Assembly (NCBI GenBank): GCA_900468535.1
Contig: UBTY01000003.1
Coordinates: 44,842-108,841 of the forward strand
Length of the DNA stretch: 64,000 nt
DNA from: Hyphomicrobiales bacterium
GTDB taxonomy: Bacteria > Pseudomonadota > Alphaproteobacteria > Rhizobiales > Rhizobiaceae
Reading direction: 5' to 3'
A program made the position numbers and the translations under genes. This document shows, piece by piece, positions 8,547-18,047 of the stretch (within the stretch, counting starts at the first letter, position 1; the number at the start of each line of letters is the position of its first letter). Under the pieces are notes generated by a model. The model was not told the origin of the DNA and did not search any database. It worked only from the letters and a program-made list of their open reading frames with translations.

Positions 8547-9269
8547 TTAGGCGGGGACGGCGACGCGCTCCTTCCGCGCGCTGACTTTGCCGATCGGATG
8601 CAGCGAATGCACACGAAACGGCCCGCCATTGCCCTCTTCCATCAGCAGGGCCACGTTTGACACCTGGATCGGCGAGGAAAGAACCGGCTCGAACACGCTT
8701 CGCAGCGCCTGCTCGACGCGCGGCATGTCCTTATGGTCGATCGGCCCCGACAACGGCATGTGAAAACGGAACTCGTCCATCACATAGGGGCATCCCCAGC
8801 GGTGCAGGTTGGCGAACTGCGCGGCCGAAAGCCCACCTGGATCGCTGCGCTCGATATCGGCATCGCTGAGCGGCGCGCGAAAATGGTCGAAGTGCTGGAC
8901 GATGGCCGACGAGAGGTAGTGGATCTGCTCACATGGGAGAGACGGCACAAGGCTGTAGAAATCGCCTGTTCTAGCAACTTCTAATTGCGAGATACGAAAG
9001 GGCGCCAAAGTGCCGCAGAACCGCATGAGTTCGCGAAGAAGCTGCGCCTCCGACATATCGGACGCCAACCGGAACGGCGCCTTCAACGCACCATGAAAAC
9101 CATATCGACGAGGGACAGCGGTATGGAAGGCGATCTCATGGATACCCAAGCCGCGAATCGCGCTCGGCTCAACCAGTTCGCCTGAAAATACATTCCTGCC
9201 GAGCCAGTTTGCAGCCACATGCGACAGCGGATCGCTCGCAGGGGGCGTGAAACAAATGGCGTAACGCAT
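8547..9269 (-). CDS. DUF1045 family protein (2H phosphoesterase-like)
   Basis: A 240-residue protein of the DUF1045/phosphonate-metabolism-associated family, beginning MRYAICFTPPASDPLSHVAANWLGRN. Two short His motifs, YGFHGALKAPF and FRFHMPLSG, look like the paired HxT/S-type motifs of 2H phosphoesterases. I chose the ATG at 9269; the longer frame adds a sequence unlike the family. It lies just upstream of puuE on the same strand, a common neighbour arrangement in rhizobia, but no phn genes are present, so its substrate is unknown. Confidence 0.82.
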   Translation of the reverse strand: MRYAICFTPPASDPLSHVAANWLGRNVFSGELVEPSAIRGLGIHEIAFHTAVPRRYGFHGALKAPFRLASDMSEAQLLRELMRFCGTLAPFRISQLEVARTGDFYSLVPSLPCEQIHYLSSAIVQHFDHFRAPLSDADIERSDPGGLSAAQFANLHRWGCPYVMDEFRFHMPLSGPIDHKDMPRVEQALRSVFEPVLSSPIQVSNVALLMEEGNGGPFRVHSLHPIGKVSARKERVAVPA

Positions 9270-9382
9270 GACCAGTCCTCCGTCGGCCAGCGGATCCTGA
9301 ATCATATCCTCTCCGCTGCTGCGCAAGCAGATAGGTGATTTGCATGACAGATTGACGAAAGGCAGCGACTGCTAATTCACGC

Positions 9383-10558
9383 CTAACGCGAAGCGACGTC
9401 GATATGGCTGGACAAAAGGAAGCTTTCCGGAAGCTCGAAGGCAGGCCTTTGCCCCGCAACGGTGTGCACGACCGCTTCCGCCAATCGGTGCGCGATGCCG
9501 AAACTGACCTTGAATCCGCCCGTCAAGGCCAGGAGCCTGTCACAGGCAGGATGCGTCCCGACCATGGGATCGCGATCGATTGCTTTCGGCCGCAATCCGG
9601 CCCAGCGCTCCAGAACTTCGGCACCTCGAAGCGCAGGCACAAGCTCTTGCGCAGCCATCAGCAAGGCATCGAGCTGACCATCGGTGGTGAACGGCGCCTC
9701 AAAGCGGTTTTCGCTCGTACTGCCAACGGCCACATGCCCACCCTCGTGCGCGACGACGTAGAGGCCGTCCCGGAAGATCGTCGGCAGAGAGGGATCGACG
9801 TCTGCCTTGAGAAGAGCAGCCTGTCCCTTGACCGGCTGGCCGAGCGGTTTGGTGAGGCCGCTCGTCAACTCCGCCAGCAACGGAAAGGCTTGGTATCCGG
9901 CAGCAACGATGCAATGTCCGAACGCGATCGGGCCCGCGCCGCATTGTGCAAGACGTCGATCGAGATCGATGCTCTCGAGCGCGGCGTTTTCCAGTATCCG
10001 AACATGGCTTGCGGTCCGGAGGAAGGCCGTCAGCATCGCAATCAGCGACCGTGGTGCAACACGACCGGCAAGCGTATCGTAGACGAAGCCCGCACTGTCG
10101 TCGGCATCGAGCCAGTCATCGACCGGCGGCCTGTCGAGCACGTGCCAGTGAAAGCGGCGCTCCGAGGCATGCCAGCGCGTTTCGGCGTCCGCAGAATGAC
10201 CAAGCGCTATCTGCCGAAGGTGTGGCTTCGGCAACGGAATGAGGCGCCCGGACCGGCGATAGCCGGCTGAGAGGCCGGTCTGCTCCTGCAACAGCAGGAT
10301 TTCCGTTTCCAGCGATACCAGCGCGTCGAACTGAAATTGCTTCTTCGCGTTCCATTTGTCAGGCATGTGCGGCATCAGCGCGCCGAGCAGGCCGCCGCTT
10401 GCCCCCTGCCCCAACCGGCCCGCCTCGATCAGCACCGTATCGATGCCGAGACGCTCGGCATGAACTGCCGCCCAAAGCCCCATCACGCCGCCGCCGACGA
10501 TCAGCAGCGAGGTGGACGATTGACCAGAAGGCAAGGCCGGACTATCGGCTGTTGGCAT
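9383..10558 (-). CDS. FAD-dependent oxidoreductase (DAO family, MnmC C-domain-like)
   Basis: About 391 residues. An N-terminal Rossmann motif LLIVGGGVMGLWAAVHAERLG binds FAD; the remainder follows the D-amino-acid/glycine oxidase fold with a C-terminal TGGFKVSFGIAHRLAE. In enterobacterial MnmC the C-terminal FAD domain removes the carboxymethyl group of cmnm5U34 and the N-terminal domain methylates. Here the methyltransferase (MnmD) is coded by the divergent neighbour, so this protein is a good candidate for the separated oxidase half. A generic amino-acid oxidase remains possible. Its preferred ATG (10556-10558) overlaps the mnmD start on the other strand. Confidence 0.72.
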   Translation of the reverse strand: MPTADSPALPSGQSSTSLLIVGGGVMGLWAAVHAERLGIDTVLIEAGRLGQGASGGLLGALMPHMPDKWNAKKQFQFDALVSLETEILLLQEQTGLSAGYRRSGRLIPLPKPHLRQIALGHSADAETRWHASERRFHWHVLDRPPVDDWLDADDSAGFVYDTLAGRVAPRSLIAMLTAFLRTASHVRILENAALESIDLDRRLAQCGAGPIAFGHCIVAAGYQAFPLLAELTSGLTKPLGQPVKGQAALLKADVDPSLPTIFRDGLYVVAHEGGHVAVGSTSENRFEAPFTTDGQLDALLMAAQELVPALRGAEVLERWAGLRPKAIDRDPMVGTHPACDRLLALTGGFKVSFGIAHRLAEAVVHTVAGQRPAFELPESFLLSSHIDVASR

Positions 10559-11273
10559 GACAGTTACGGATCCCGATGAAATTGGCATGACGCAGCAGCC
10601 ACTGGAATGGCGCGACGGCGATATGCCCTATTCGACCGCCTTTGGCGATCACTTTTATTGCCAGACGGACGGGCGGCTCGAGTGCGGCCATGTCTTCCTG
10701 TCCGGCAACGGCCTGCCTGCGCGGTGGCAGGACGCGGCGAGCTTCCGGATCGGTGAACTCGGTTTCGGAACCGGATTGAACTTTGCAGAAACCTGGAGGC
10801 AGTGGAAACAGATCCGCGCCCCCGGCCAGCATCTGCGCTTCACCTCGTTCGAGCTTTACCCGATGCGGAGAGAGGAAATCGACCGCGCGCTTGCGCATTG
10901 GTCCGAGATCGATGCCGAACGCATCGCGCTCGCCGCCGCCTGGCCCGACGTGCCTGACGATACGGTGTCGTTGGCGCTCGACGAGCAGACGACACTGAAT
11001 GTTGTCTGCGGACATGCGTTCGCCGGCGTATCGGCTGCCTCTCCAGGCTTCGACGCCTGGTATCTGGATGGTTTTGCTCCATCGCGCAACGCCGAGATGT
11101 GGTCTGAAGACCTGATGCGGCTCGTCTGCGAAAAAACCACACCGGGCGGCACCTTCGCGACTTATGCCGCGGCGGGCTTCGTACGCAGAAATCTGATTGC
11201 TGCGGGTTTTACGGTCGAACGCAGGAGCGGCTTCGCGGGCAAGCGCGAAATGCTGTGCGGCGTCAGGGCCTAG
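10557..11273 (+). CDS. mnmD: tRNA (mnm5s2U34) methyltransferase MnmD
   Basis: A 238-residue protein (228 if the ATG at 10587, before TQQPLEWRDGDMPYS, is used). The SAM-binding stretch LGFGTGLNFAETW and the MnmC/MnmD signature WYLDGFAPSRNAEMW are clear. MnmD carries out the final methylation making mnm5U at the tRNA wobble position. It is divergent from the FAD oxidoreductase gene; the two first ATGs share the bases CATG (10556-10559), which leaves no room for separate leaders unless the downstream start is used. Its stop overlaps the 3' end of the convergent kinase gene by 11 bases. Confidence 0.9.
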   Translation: MTVTDPDEIGMTQQPLEWRDGDMPYSTAFGDHFYCQTDGRLECGHVFLSGNGLPARWQDAASFRIGELGFGTGLNFAETWRQWKQIRAPGQHLRFTSFELYPMRREEIDRALAHWSEIDAERIALAAAWPDVPDDTVSLALDEQTTLNVVCGHAFAGVSAASPGFDAWYLDGFAPSRNAEMWSEDLMRLVCEKTTPGGTFATYAAAGFVRRNLIAAGFTVERRSGFAGKREMLCGVRA

Positions 11274-14200
11274 ATCCCCTCAGGGGCAGGTCGCTACCCG
11301 GTGCCTCGCTCATGCCAAGCCAGTGCGCGATCTTCTCTTCGAGCAGTTCCGGGCTGATCGGCTTGGACATGTAGTCGTCCATCCCGGCATCGAAGCAAAG
11401 CTCACGGTCGCTCTCGAGAGCATGCGCCGTCACGCCGATGATGGGCACCCGATGCCCTTGGCCGCGTTCAAGTTCCCTGATCCTGCGCGTGGCATCGTGG
11501 CCGTTCAGGACAGGCATGGAAACATCCATCATGATGATACGCGGCGTATGCGCCTCCCATGCATCGACGGCTTCCTGCCCGTTATTGACCACAAGAAACT
11601 TGAGGCCGGTGGCTTGCAGGATCTGTGTGAAGACGATCTGGTTAACGTCGTTGTCCTCGGCCACAAGCACATCGATGAACGAGGGAACCGACTTTTCAAG
11701 CCGCTCCTCTCCTGCCGGTTCGGGTTCCGACGGTGCCTCGACGATCAGGCGAGCGCCGCTATTGGCCGCCTTGCGAATACGGTTTGCCCTAACGACCTCG
11801 ACGATCGTATTGCGCAGCACATTGGCGCGCGCCGGCTTCATGAGATGGGCCTGCCCATTCAGCGCAGCGAATTCCTTCTCGGTGCCAGAGATATCCATGG
11901 AGGTCAGGAAGATGATCGGCAGATCGCAATAGCGTGGATCGGCCCGAAGGTTGCGCGCGATATCGGCACCGTTCATCCCCGGAATCTGGTAGTCGAGAAC
12001 GATCGCATCGATCTCCATGTGGCATGCGTGAGCGGCCTCGAGAATGGCGAGACCTTCGACACCGTCTTCCGCAGCCGCGCCGTCGAAGCCCCACAGCGAA
12101 AGCTGCTCGGTCAGGATCTGACGGTTGACGGCATTGTCATCGATAACAAGAACGCGGGCGTTCTTGACGTTGATCGGAAGCGGCTTCGGATCAAGGCGCG
12201 CAGCCGCGATCGTGAACGGCAGGCTGACGGTGAAGACAGAGCCCTGGCCGGGCGCGCTGTCGACGTCGATATAGCCGCCGAAGAGGTCGACCAGACCAGC
12301 GGTGATCGCAAGGCCGAGCCCTGTGCCCTCATGTCGGCGGGTCGATGAGGAATCGATCTGCGAGAACTTGCCGAAGATGGAGTCGAGACGATCCTTCGGC
12401 ATGCCGATCCCGGTATCCTCTATCCGCAGGATCGCCATGATTTCGTCAGCCGCACCGCTCTTGTAGTCGAGATCGACGAGGACATGTCCGCGCTCGGTGA
12501 ACTTGACGGCGTTGCCGACAAGATTGGTGACGACCTGCCGGAAGCGGCCCGCATCGCCGATGATCGCCATAGGCAAGCCTGGCGCCGCGCGTACCAGAAG
12601 CTCGATCCCCTTCTCGGCAGCCAGAGACGAAAGCAGGGTTACCACGTCCTCGACCGCTTCGACCGGATCGAAGGTGGTGCGACGCAAGGTCATCTGGCCG
12701 GAGTCGATCTTCGAAAAATCCAGGATGTCGTTGATGATGGTCATCAGCGCATTGCCCGATTTCACGATGATGTCGATGAACGTCTTCTGTCGGGTATCGA
12801 GGTTGGTTTTCGCCAGCAGTTCGGCCATGCCAAGCACGCCGTTCATTGGCGTCCGGATCTCATGGCTCATGTTCGCCAGAAATTCCGACTTCACCTTGTC
12901 GGCTGCTTCGGCACGCTCGAGCAGGACGGTCAGGTCCTCCTCGCGAATCTTCATCGTGGTGATGTCGGTAAACAGGGCGACCCAGTGCCGACGTTCGCTG
13001 ACACTGACCTCCATCTTCACCCAGCGGCTATCGGCGACGCGAAAGAGCTGCGAGGCGGGCAAGCCCTGAGCGAGCGAACCGCGCAACCCGTCGAGCACGC
13101 CCGCAGCATCTTCCGTGAAATCGCCGCGCGCGGAGCAAAAGGCGAACAGCCCGCTCCAGTCACGGCCGATCGCCAGCATTTCGGCAGGAATGTCGAGCAT
13201 GCCGGCAAGCGCATCGTTGCTCAGCAGGATTTCCTCGTCCTGCACCACCAGAAGGCCCTGCGACATTGCAAGCGTCGCATCGCCCATCAACTCGCCCAGG
13301 CTTTCGAGCGCCTCGCGCGCCGCATGGATTTCCTGCTCGTGCCGGCGAACTGTCGAGAAGTCGGCATAGGTCAGAAGGATACGATCCTTCGATACGCGTC
13401 GGCTTTCGACGAGCAAGGAGCGGCTGCCCCAGTTGATCTCGGCGGGCGGCAACTGGACTTCCGAACGGAATTGGCTGACCCGCCGCTCGAACATCTCTTC
13501 CGCCGTCACGCCGGGACCATAGCGGCCAAGCCCGTGATTATACTCGATGAGCTCCATGAACGGACGCCCTTCGAAGCGGCTCAACGGCAGGTCCGATATC
13601 GTGTAGAACGCCTCGTTGCCGTAGAGGATCGTCAGGTCACTTTCGAGAATGAGAACGCCGACCGGCAACGAATTCAGAATGCTGGCCATGTCGCGGTGCA
13701 GGATCTCGGTATGCACCTGCGCGGCGATCAGTTCGCGCTCGCGATCCTTCAGCAGCGAGACGTCCGAGAACGAACCGACGACGTAGCGCTTTCCTTCCGG
13801 CCGGTCGATACGGTTGATGCGGGCGAGAACCGGGTGAAGCTTGCCGCCGGCGCCGGGGAGCAGGCTTTCGACCTCGGTCGCCTTGCCCGTTTCCAAAGCA
13901 GCAAGGTTGCCGCGGTGGACGACGCCGCCTGCGGCCTCCCCGAACATCTCCTGCTCGGTCTTACCGAGCATTTCAGCACGAACTTTGCCGGTAAAGGCCT
14001 CGTAGCAGGCGTTCGCATAGATCAGCCTATGATCCGCATCGCGGACGAAAGCTGCAACGGGTAATGCCTCCATGATGGAGCGCAGCAATTCCGCTTCGGT
14101 ATCGTGATCCATGGCCGGGATAGTCGGTATTTCCCGTCGCCTCGTACGACCGACGGCCTCGAAAAGACCGAGTACGTACACGCGGTCTTCCGACACAGTG

Positions 14201-14517
14201 AAGCTTTCGATCCGCACGCGATCGTGGGCCTTGCCGGAAGCATCGAAACAGATCGCGGTTTCCTCGCTGGCAAAGACCAGCGCGCGGCGTTCCTTGTCTT
14301 CGCGGTCCTCTTCTTCCGGCCGGTCGAAAAGCTCGCGGCTGCGGCGGCCGATAAAATCCGAAATGTCCATGCCGAAGAATTCGGCATAAGCGCGGTTGAC
14401 CGCCACATAGCGAAGTTCGCTGTTCTTGACATAAGCGGGACCAACCAGATCAGCGATCCGGCAGCACGCCAGCTCGAGAAGGTCTCCCGTGAATGTCAAC
14501 AAATCACTCCGCAGCAA
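11263..14517 (-). CDS. Hybrid sensor histidine kinase with PAS domains and two receivers
   Basis: A 1084-residue cytoplasmic hybrid kinase with no membrane segment visible. The order is four or so PAS domains (residues 1-540; for example AYVKNSELRYVAVNRAYAEFFGM and FVRDADHRLIYANACYEAFTG), HisKA with SHEIRTPMNG near 550, HATPase with NLVGNAVKFTERG and GTGLGLAI, receiver 1 with LDYQIPGMNG near 842 and receiver 2 with MDVSMPVLNG near 996. No Hpt domain is present, so it must pass phosphate to an external Hpt or use the receivers as brakes. The start is a TTG at 14517; a later start is possible since the ribosome site is weak. Neighbours do not suggest the signal. Confidence 0.9.
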   Translation of the reverse strand: MLRSDLLTFTGDLLELACCRIADLVGPAYVKNSELRYVAVNRAYAEFFGMDISDFIGRRSRELFDRPEEEDREDKERRALVFASEETAICFDASGKAHDRVRIESFTVSEDRVYVLGLFEAVGRTRRREIPTIPAMDHDTEAELLRSIMEALPVAAFVRDADHRLIYANACYEAFTGKVRAEMLGKTEQEMFGEAAGGVVHRGNLAALETGKATEVESLLPGAGGKLHPVLARINRIDRPEGKRYVVGSFSDVSLLKDRERELIAAQVHTEILHRDMASILNSLPVGVLILESDLTILYGNEAFYTISDLPLSRFEGRPFMELIEYNHGLGRYGPGVTAEEMFERRVSQFRSEVQLPPAEINWGSRSLLVESRRVSKDRILLTYADFSTVRRHEQEIHAAREALESLGELMGDATLAMSQGLLVVQDEEILLSNDALAGMLDIPAEMLAIGRDWSGLFAFCSARGDFTEDAAGVLDGLRGSLAQGLPASQLFRVADSRWVKMEVSVSERRHWVALFTDITTMKIREEDLTVLLERAEAADKVKSEFLANMSHEIRTPMNGVLGMAELLAKTNLDTRQKTFIDIIVKSGNALMTIINDILDFSKIDSGQMTLRRTTFDPVEAVEDVVTLLSSLAAEKGIELLVRAAPGLPMAIIGDAGRFRQVVTNLVGNAVKFTERGHVLVDLDYKSGAADEIMAILRIEDTGIGMPKDRLDSIFGKFSQIDSSSTRRHEGTGLGLAITAGLVDLFGGYIDVDSAPGQGSVFTVSLPFTIAAARLDPKPLPINVKNARVLVIDDNAVNRQILTEQLSLWGFDGAAAEDGVEGLAILEAAHACHMEIDAIVLDYQIPGMNGADIARNLRADPRYCDLPIIFLTSMDISGTEKEFAALNGQAHLMKPARANVLRNTIVEVVRANRIRKAANSGARLIVEAPSEPEPAGEERLEKSVPSFIDVLVAEDNDVNQIVFTQILQATGLKFLVVNNGQEAVDAWEAHTPRIIMMDVSMPVLNGHDATRRIRELERGQGHRVPIIGVTAHALESDRELCFDAGMDDYMSKPISPELLEEKIAHWLGMSEAPGSDLPLRGSRP

Positions 14518-14809
14518 AGAAATTAAGGAAAGCTGTTTCGGGCGACTATAGTCACCTGCACTTTAACAACGCATTAACTATGAGGGTTTGGACAAACCAA
14601 AGAGTACGCGGAAGACCGCCAAGTCTAAGCCATCGAAATCTTTCCTCGGCTAGAGTAGAATTGCCGGATAGCTGACCAAAATAAAGGAACTGCAGCAGTC
14701 TCTCATTCGTTTTGAGGACAGGTAGTGAAGCCGCATCCGTCAGGCCGCTGATCGACGTCGATTTTACTAGCGATCTCAATGGGAACGTCATCCATGAAAG
14801 GAGACGACA

Positions 14810-15199
14810 ATGTCCGTAGTTCACAAAGGCGTGGCAGCGGGCCTGATGGCAATCACGTTAGCCACGACTGTGCCGGCAGGTTCCGCGCAGGCTCACTCTC
14901 ATGATTACTTCTGGGGCGGTGTCGCGGCAGGCGCCGTCGGAGGGATACTGCTCGGCTCTGCCATGCGCCCTTATCCCTACACATACGGCTATCCCGATGG
15001 CTACGGTTATCCATATGCTTATGGCTATCGCTACGGCTATCCGGCCTATCGATCCTACTATCCGTATCGGCCCTATTACCGCTCATACAGGCCCTACCCC
15101 GCCTATCGGCCGGCCTATTATCAGGCTCGCCGTTGCCACCTGGAGTGGAGGCGCAACGGCTGGGGTGAAGCCTATCGCGTGAGGGTATGCCCCTACTGA
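14810..15199 (+). CDS. Small secreted Tyr/Pro/Gly-rich protein
   Basis: A 129-residue protein with a clear signal peptide (MSVVHKGVAAGLMAITLATTVPAGSAQA), a short Gly/Ala hydrophobic stretch, and then a low-complexity block of YGYP and YRPY repeats (about 24 Tyr in 70 residues). It ends RCHLEWRRNGWGEAYRVRVCPY with two Cys that could pair. The ending resembles small envelope proteins of rhizobia. A ribosome site (GAAAGGAG, upstream of 14810) supports the start. The function is unknown; a cell-envelope or surface role is inferred from export and composition. Confidence 0.8.
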   Translation: MSVVHKGVAAGLMAITLATTVPAGSAQAHSHDYFWGGVAAGAVGGILLGSAMRPYPYTYGYPDGYGYPYAYGYRYGYPAYRSYYPYRPYYRSYRPYPAYRPAYYQARRCHLEWRRNGWGEAYRVRVCPY

Positions 15200-15532
15200 C
15201 GAGGGGTGAGCGAGCGAGTTCTTTTTTGGCGTGACGTCAGCTGATGGTTCCGCGCCGCTCTTGACTTTTGAGCAAAACTAGACCAAATGCGGCCTAGCTT
15301 TCACCTTCCGGCCGCCGCGTGAGCGTGCCCCTGCCAGCAAATAGGACGCAGGAAGAAGGGCAAAAGCGCATTTCGAATAGACCGCATCTAGAAGACGCGG
15401 CAGAAGCGCTGGAAAGCTTTTTCCAACAAGACAAGTTCCCTCTTCACGCGGGGTTCTTGACGCCAGAGTAAAACCGGATCGCATGCTGCATTCCGGCGAT
15501 ATTGTTTTGGCGCGCCCTAAAAAGGTTATGAC
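15200..15532 (+). other. Intergenic region before the helicase gene
   Basis: A 333-base gap. I see a T-run near 15220, the 8-base palindrome TGACGTCA near 15232, and an AAAGG ribosome site just ahead of the TTG start at 15533. No convincing gene or RNA is visible. Long leaders are common before rhlE-type genes, but nothing specific can be named here. Confidence 0.3.
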
Positions 15533-17221
15533 TTGACCAATTTTGAATCGCTTGGTGTCTCCAAGCCGATCGTCGCCACTCTTTTCCAGCTCGGCATCGA
15601 AAAGCCGACCCCCATTCAGGAAAAGGCGATCCCGCTTCTTCTCGAAGGCCGCGACCTGATCGGCCTCGCCCAGACCGGCACCGGCAAGACGGCCGCCTTC
15701 GGCCTGCCGCTCATCGAAAAGCTGATCCCGGAAGAACGCCGCCCTGACAACCGTACCACCCGTACGCTGATCCTGGCGCCGACCCGCGAACTGGTGAACC
15801 AGATCGCCCAGAACCTGAAGAACTTCCTGCGCAAGTCGCATCTGCGCATCAACGTCGTCGTCGGCGGCGTATCGATCAACAAGCAGCAGCTGCAGCTTGA
15901 AAAGGGCACCGACATCCTGGTCGCCACCCCCGGCCGCCTGCTCGATCTCGTTGCCCGCCGCGCCATCGGCCTGACCGCTGTGCGCTATCTCGTGCTCGAC
16001 GAAGCCGACCAGATGCTCGACCTCGGCTTTGTGCATGACCTGCGCAAGATCGCCAAGATGGTGCCGAAGAAGCGCCAGACCATGCTGTTCTCGGCCACCA
16101 TGCCGAAGTCGATCGCCGACCTCGCCGGCGAATATCTGACGAACCCGGTTACCGTTGAAGTGACGCCTCCCGGCAAGGCTGCCGATAAGGTCGAGCAGTA
16201 TGTTCACTTCGTCAACGGCAAGAACGACAAGACCGACCTCCTGAAGAAGTCGCTGACCGAGAACCCCGATGGCCGCGCGATCGTCTTCCTGCGCACCAAG
16301 CATGGCGCCGAGAAGCTGATGAAGCACCTCGAGCACGTCGGCTATTCCGTTGCGTCGATCCATGGCAACAAGAGCCAGGGCCAGCGCGAGCGTGCCCTCA
16401 AGGCGTTCCGTGACGGCGACATCAAGACGCTGATCGCCACCGACGTCGCCGCCCGCGGCATCGACATCCCGGCTGTCAGCCACGTCTACAACTACGACCT
16501 GCCTGAGGTTCCCGACGCCTACGTGCACCGCATCGGCCGTACGGCCCGCGCCGGCCGCGACGGCATCGCGATCGCCTTCTGCTCTCCCGATGAAACCCGC
16601 CTCCTGCGCGACATCGAACGCCTGATGAACATCTCCATCGCGGTTGCGAGCGGCGAAGCACCTGCCAACATGAATGCGGCACCGAAGCGCGGCAACGGCG
16701 GCAATCGCGGCCAGGGTCGCGGTGGTGAAGGTCGCAATGGTGAAGGCCGTGGCGGCGAAGGTCGCGGTGATGCCCGTGCCCGCCGTCCGGAGCGTCGTGC
16801 ACGCCCGGAAGCCGGCAACGAGGTTCGAGCCAACAACGAGGAGCGCCGCGAGCGTCGTCCGCGTCCGGAACGCCAGACCCAGCGCAACGAAGACTTCCGC
16901 GGCCAGCGCCGTGGCGAGGCTACGCCGGTGACATCCGGCCCCGACAATGATCTGGCCACGACGTCGGACTTCCGTCCGGCCCGCAAGCCGCAGCGCCCGC
17001 AGCACGGCAACCACGCCAACTCGAACGGCGAAAACCGGCATCATCCGGGCGGCGGCGCCCGCAACGCACACGGCCGTCCGGCTCGCAAGCACGGTGAAGA
17101 TCGTGGCGCGCAGGCCCATGGCGGCGGTGAGCGCGGCGAACGTCGCGAAGGCAATGGCGGCAACCGCCGTGGCGGCCCGTCGCGCGGCGGCAATGGCGGT
17201 CAGCGCCGCGAACGCGCCTAA
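15533..17221 (+). CDS. rhlE: DEAD-box RNA helicase, RhlE type
   Basis: A 562-residue helicase. The core (1-380) shows the Q motif (PTPIQEKAIP), Walker A (AQTGTGKTAA), PTRELVNQI, the DEAD box (LDEADQML), SAT (FSATMPKS), and the C-terminal motifs ARGIDIP and HRIGRTARAGRDG. The tail (390-562) is a long Arg/Gly-rich low-complexity region typical of RhlE RNA-binding tails. The start is a TTG at 15533 with AAAGG upstream; the nearby ATG at 15528 stops after two codons. It probably serves ribosome assembly or RNA turnover. Long opposite-strand frames are shadows of the skewed tail. Confidence 0.95.
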   Translation: MTNFESLGVSKPIVATLFQLGIEKPTPIQEKAIPLLLEGRDLIGLAQTGTGKTAAFGLPLIEKLIPEERRPDNRTTRTLILAPTRELVNQIAQNLKNFLRKSHLRINVVVGGVSINKQQLQLEKGTDILVATPGRLLDLVARRAIGLTAVRYLVLDEADQMLDLGFVHDLRKIAKMVPKKRQTMLFSATMPKSIADLAGEYLTNPVTVEVTPPGKAADKVEQYVHFVNGKNDKTDLLKKSLTENPDGRAIVFLRTKHGAEKLMKHLEHVGYSVASIHGNKSQGQRERALKAFRDGDIKTLIATDVAARGIDIPAVSHVYNYDLPEVPDAYVHRIGRTARAGRDGIAIAFCSPDETRLLRDIERLMNISIAVASGEAPANMNAAPKRGNGGNRGQGRGGEGRNGEGRGGEGRGDARARRPERRARPEAGNEVRANNEERRERRPRPERQTQRNEDFRGQRRGEATPVTSGPDNDLATTSDFRPARKPQRPQHGNHANSNGENRHHPGGGARNAHGRPARKHGEDRGAQAHGGGERGERREGNGGNRRGGPSRGGNGGQRRERA

Positions 17222-17229
17222 TTCGAAAG

Positions 17230-17256
17230 AAAGGGCGGGAGAAATCCCGCCCTTTG
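17230..17256 (+). terminator. Terminator after rhlE
   Basis: AAAGGGCGGGA and TCCCGCCCTTT form a perfect 11-bp stem with a GAAA tetraloop, 9 bases after the helicase stop. The short T-run is part of the stem. Confidence 0.8.
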
Positions 17257-17405
17257 CAATACGCCAAATCGATCTCACAGCGGTCTCGCCTTGTGGTGAT
17301 CGGCCCGCTGCATTAGCATGTTGGTGCTGCTGTAGGGCGCGTCGGCTTCGGGCCGGAGGGGCATTGCCCGCCTACGTACGACAAAGTCAAACGTAGGCCG
17401 CACCC

Positions 17406-18047
17406 ATGCCAAATATCGAAAACCTCAAAAAACAAGCCAAGTCATACCTGCGATGGCATCGCGAACGGTACTATCCGGTTGCGGCCCAGATCAGGTGGAT
17501 CCTGCCGAGATATCGAGATCAAAGCGATCGAGAGATATTGGACGCCGACTTCACGCTCAGCGACGCACAGGAGCTTGTTGCCCGAAAGCATGGCTTTGCA
17601 GATTGGCCCGCGCTGGTCAAAGGAATCGAAACCATTGCGAAACCGACATCATCGGACGGGAAACGTCCGCTCGTCCTCTCCGCGGAGCCGCAACTCTTCG
17701 TCTCCGATATCAATGTTTCATGCCAGTTCTATGTTCGAAAATTGGGTTTTGAAGTGGCGTTCCATTACGGAGAGCCGCCGTTTTATGCCCAGGTGTTTCG
17801 CGATGGCGCACGCCTGAACCTGCGAAAGGTCGGCGCGCCTGTCTTCGACGCTAGCTTCCGAGCGCGAGAAGTCGACGCCCTCTCCGCAACCTTGACGATC
17901 GATGATCCGAAGCAGTTGTTCCTGGAGTATCAGGCTGCCGGCGCGCCATTCCATCAGCCTCTGCGGAGCGAGCCATGGGGCGCCCGCACCTTCATCGTGC
18001 AGGACCCCGATGGCAACCTTATCGCCTTTTCAGGTGAGGCTACCTAG
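17406..18047 (+). CDS. VOC (glyoxalase/bleomycin-resistance) protein with N-terminal helical domain
   Basis: A 213-residue protein. Residues 1-75 are a charged helical region (KKQAKSYLRWHRERYYPVAAQIR ... ARKHGFADWPALVKGIE) often found ahead of VOC domains or ankyrin repeats. Residues 90-210 are a VOC domain (LFVSDINVSCQFYVRKLGFEV ... FIVQDPDGNLIAFSGE). It may act as an antibiotic-binding or glyoxalase-like protein; the substrate is unknown. The stem CCTACGT/ACGTAGG (17371-17397) just before the start could mask the ribosome site. Its stop codon overlaps that of the convergent exporter gene (CTAG, 18044-18047). Confidence 0.8.
   Translation: MPNIENLKKQAKSYLRWHRERYYPVAAQIRWILPRYRDQSDREILDADFTLSDAQELVARKHGFADWPALVKGIETIAKPTSSDGKRPLVLSAEPQLFVSDINVSCQFYVRKLGFEVAFHYGEPPFYAQVFRDGARLNLRKVGAPVFDASFRAREVDALSATLTIDDPKQLFLEYQAAGAPFHQPLRSEPWGARTFIVQDPDGNLIAFSGEAT

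Noticed and set aside
9404..10270. A 288-codon plus-strand frame across the FAD oxidoreductase gene
   Set aside because: It is antisense to a clear GxGxxG flavoprotein; no motif is seen in the product.
12484..14064. A 526-codon plus-strand open frame inside the hybrid kinase gene
   Set aside because: It runs antisense to PAS and kinase motifs that are clearly conserved; codon pattern supports the minus strand only.
15278..17278. A 666-codon minus-strand open frame opposite the RhlE gene
   Set aside because: It is a composition shadow of a high-GC gene with an Arg/Gly-rich tail; the plus-strand product has every DEAD-box motif and the minus product resembles nothing.
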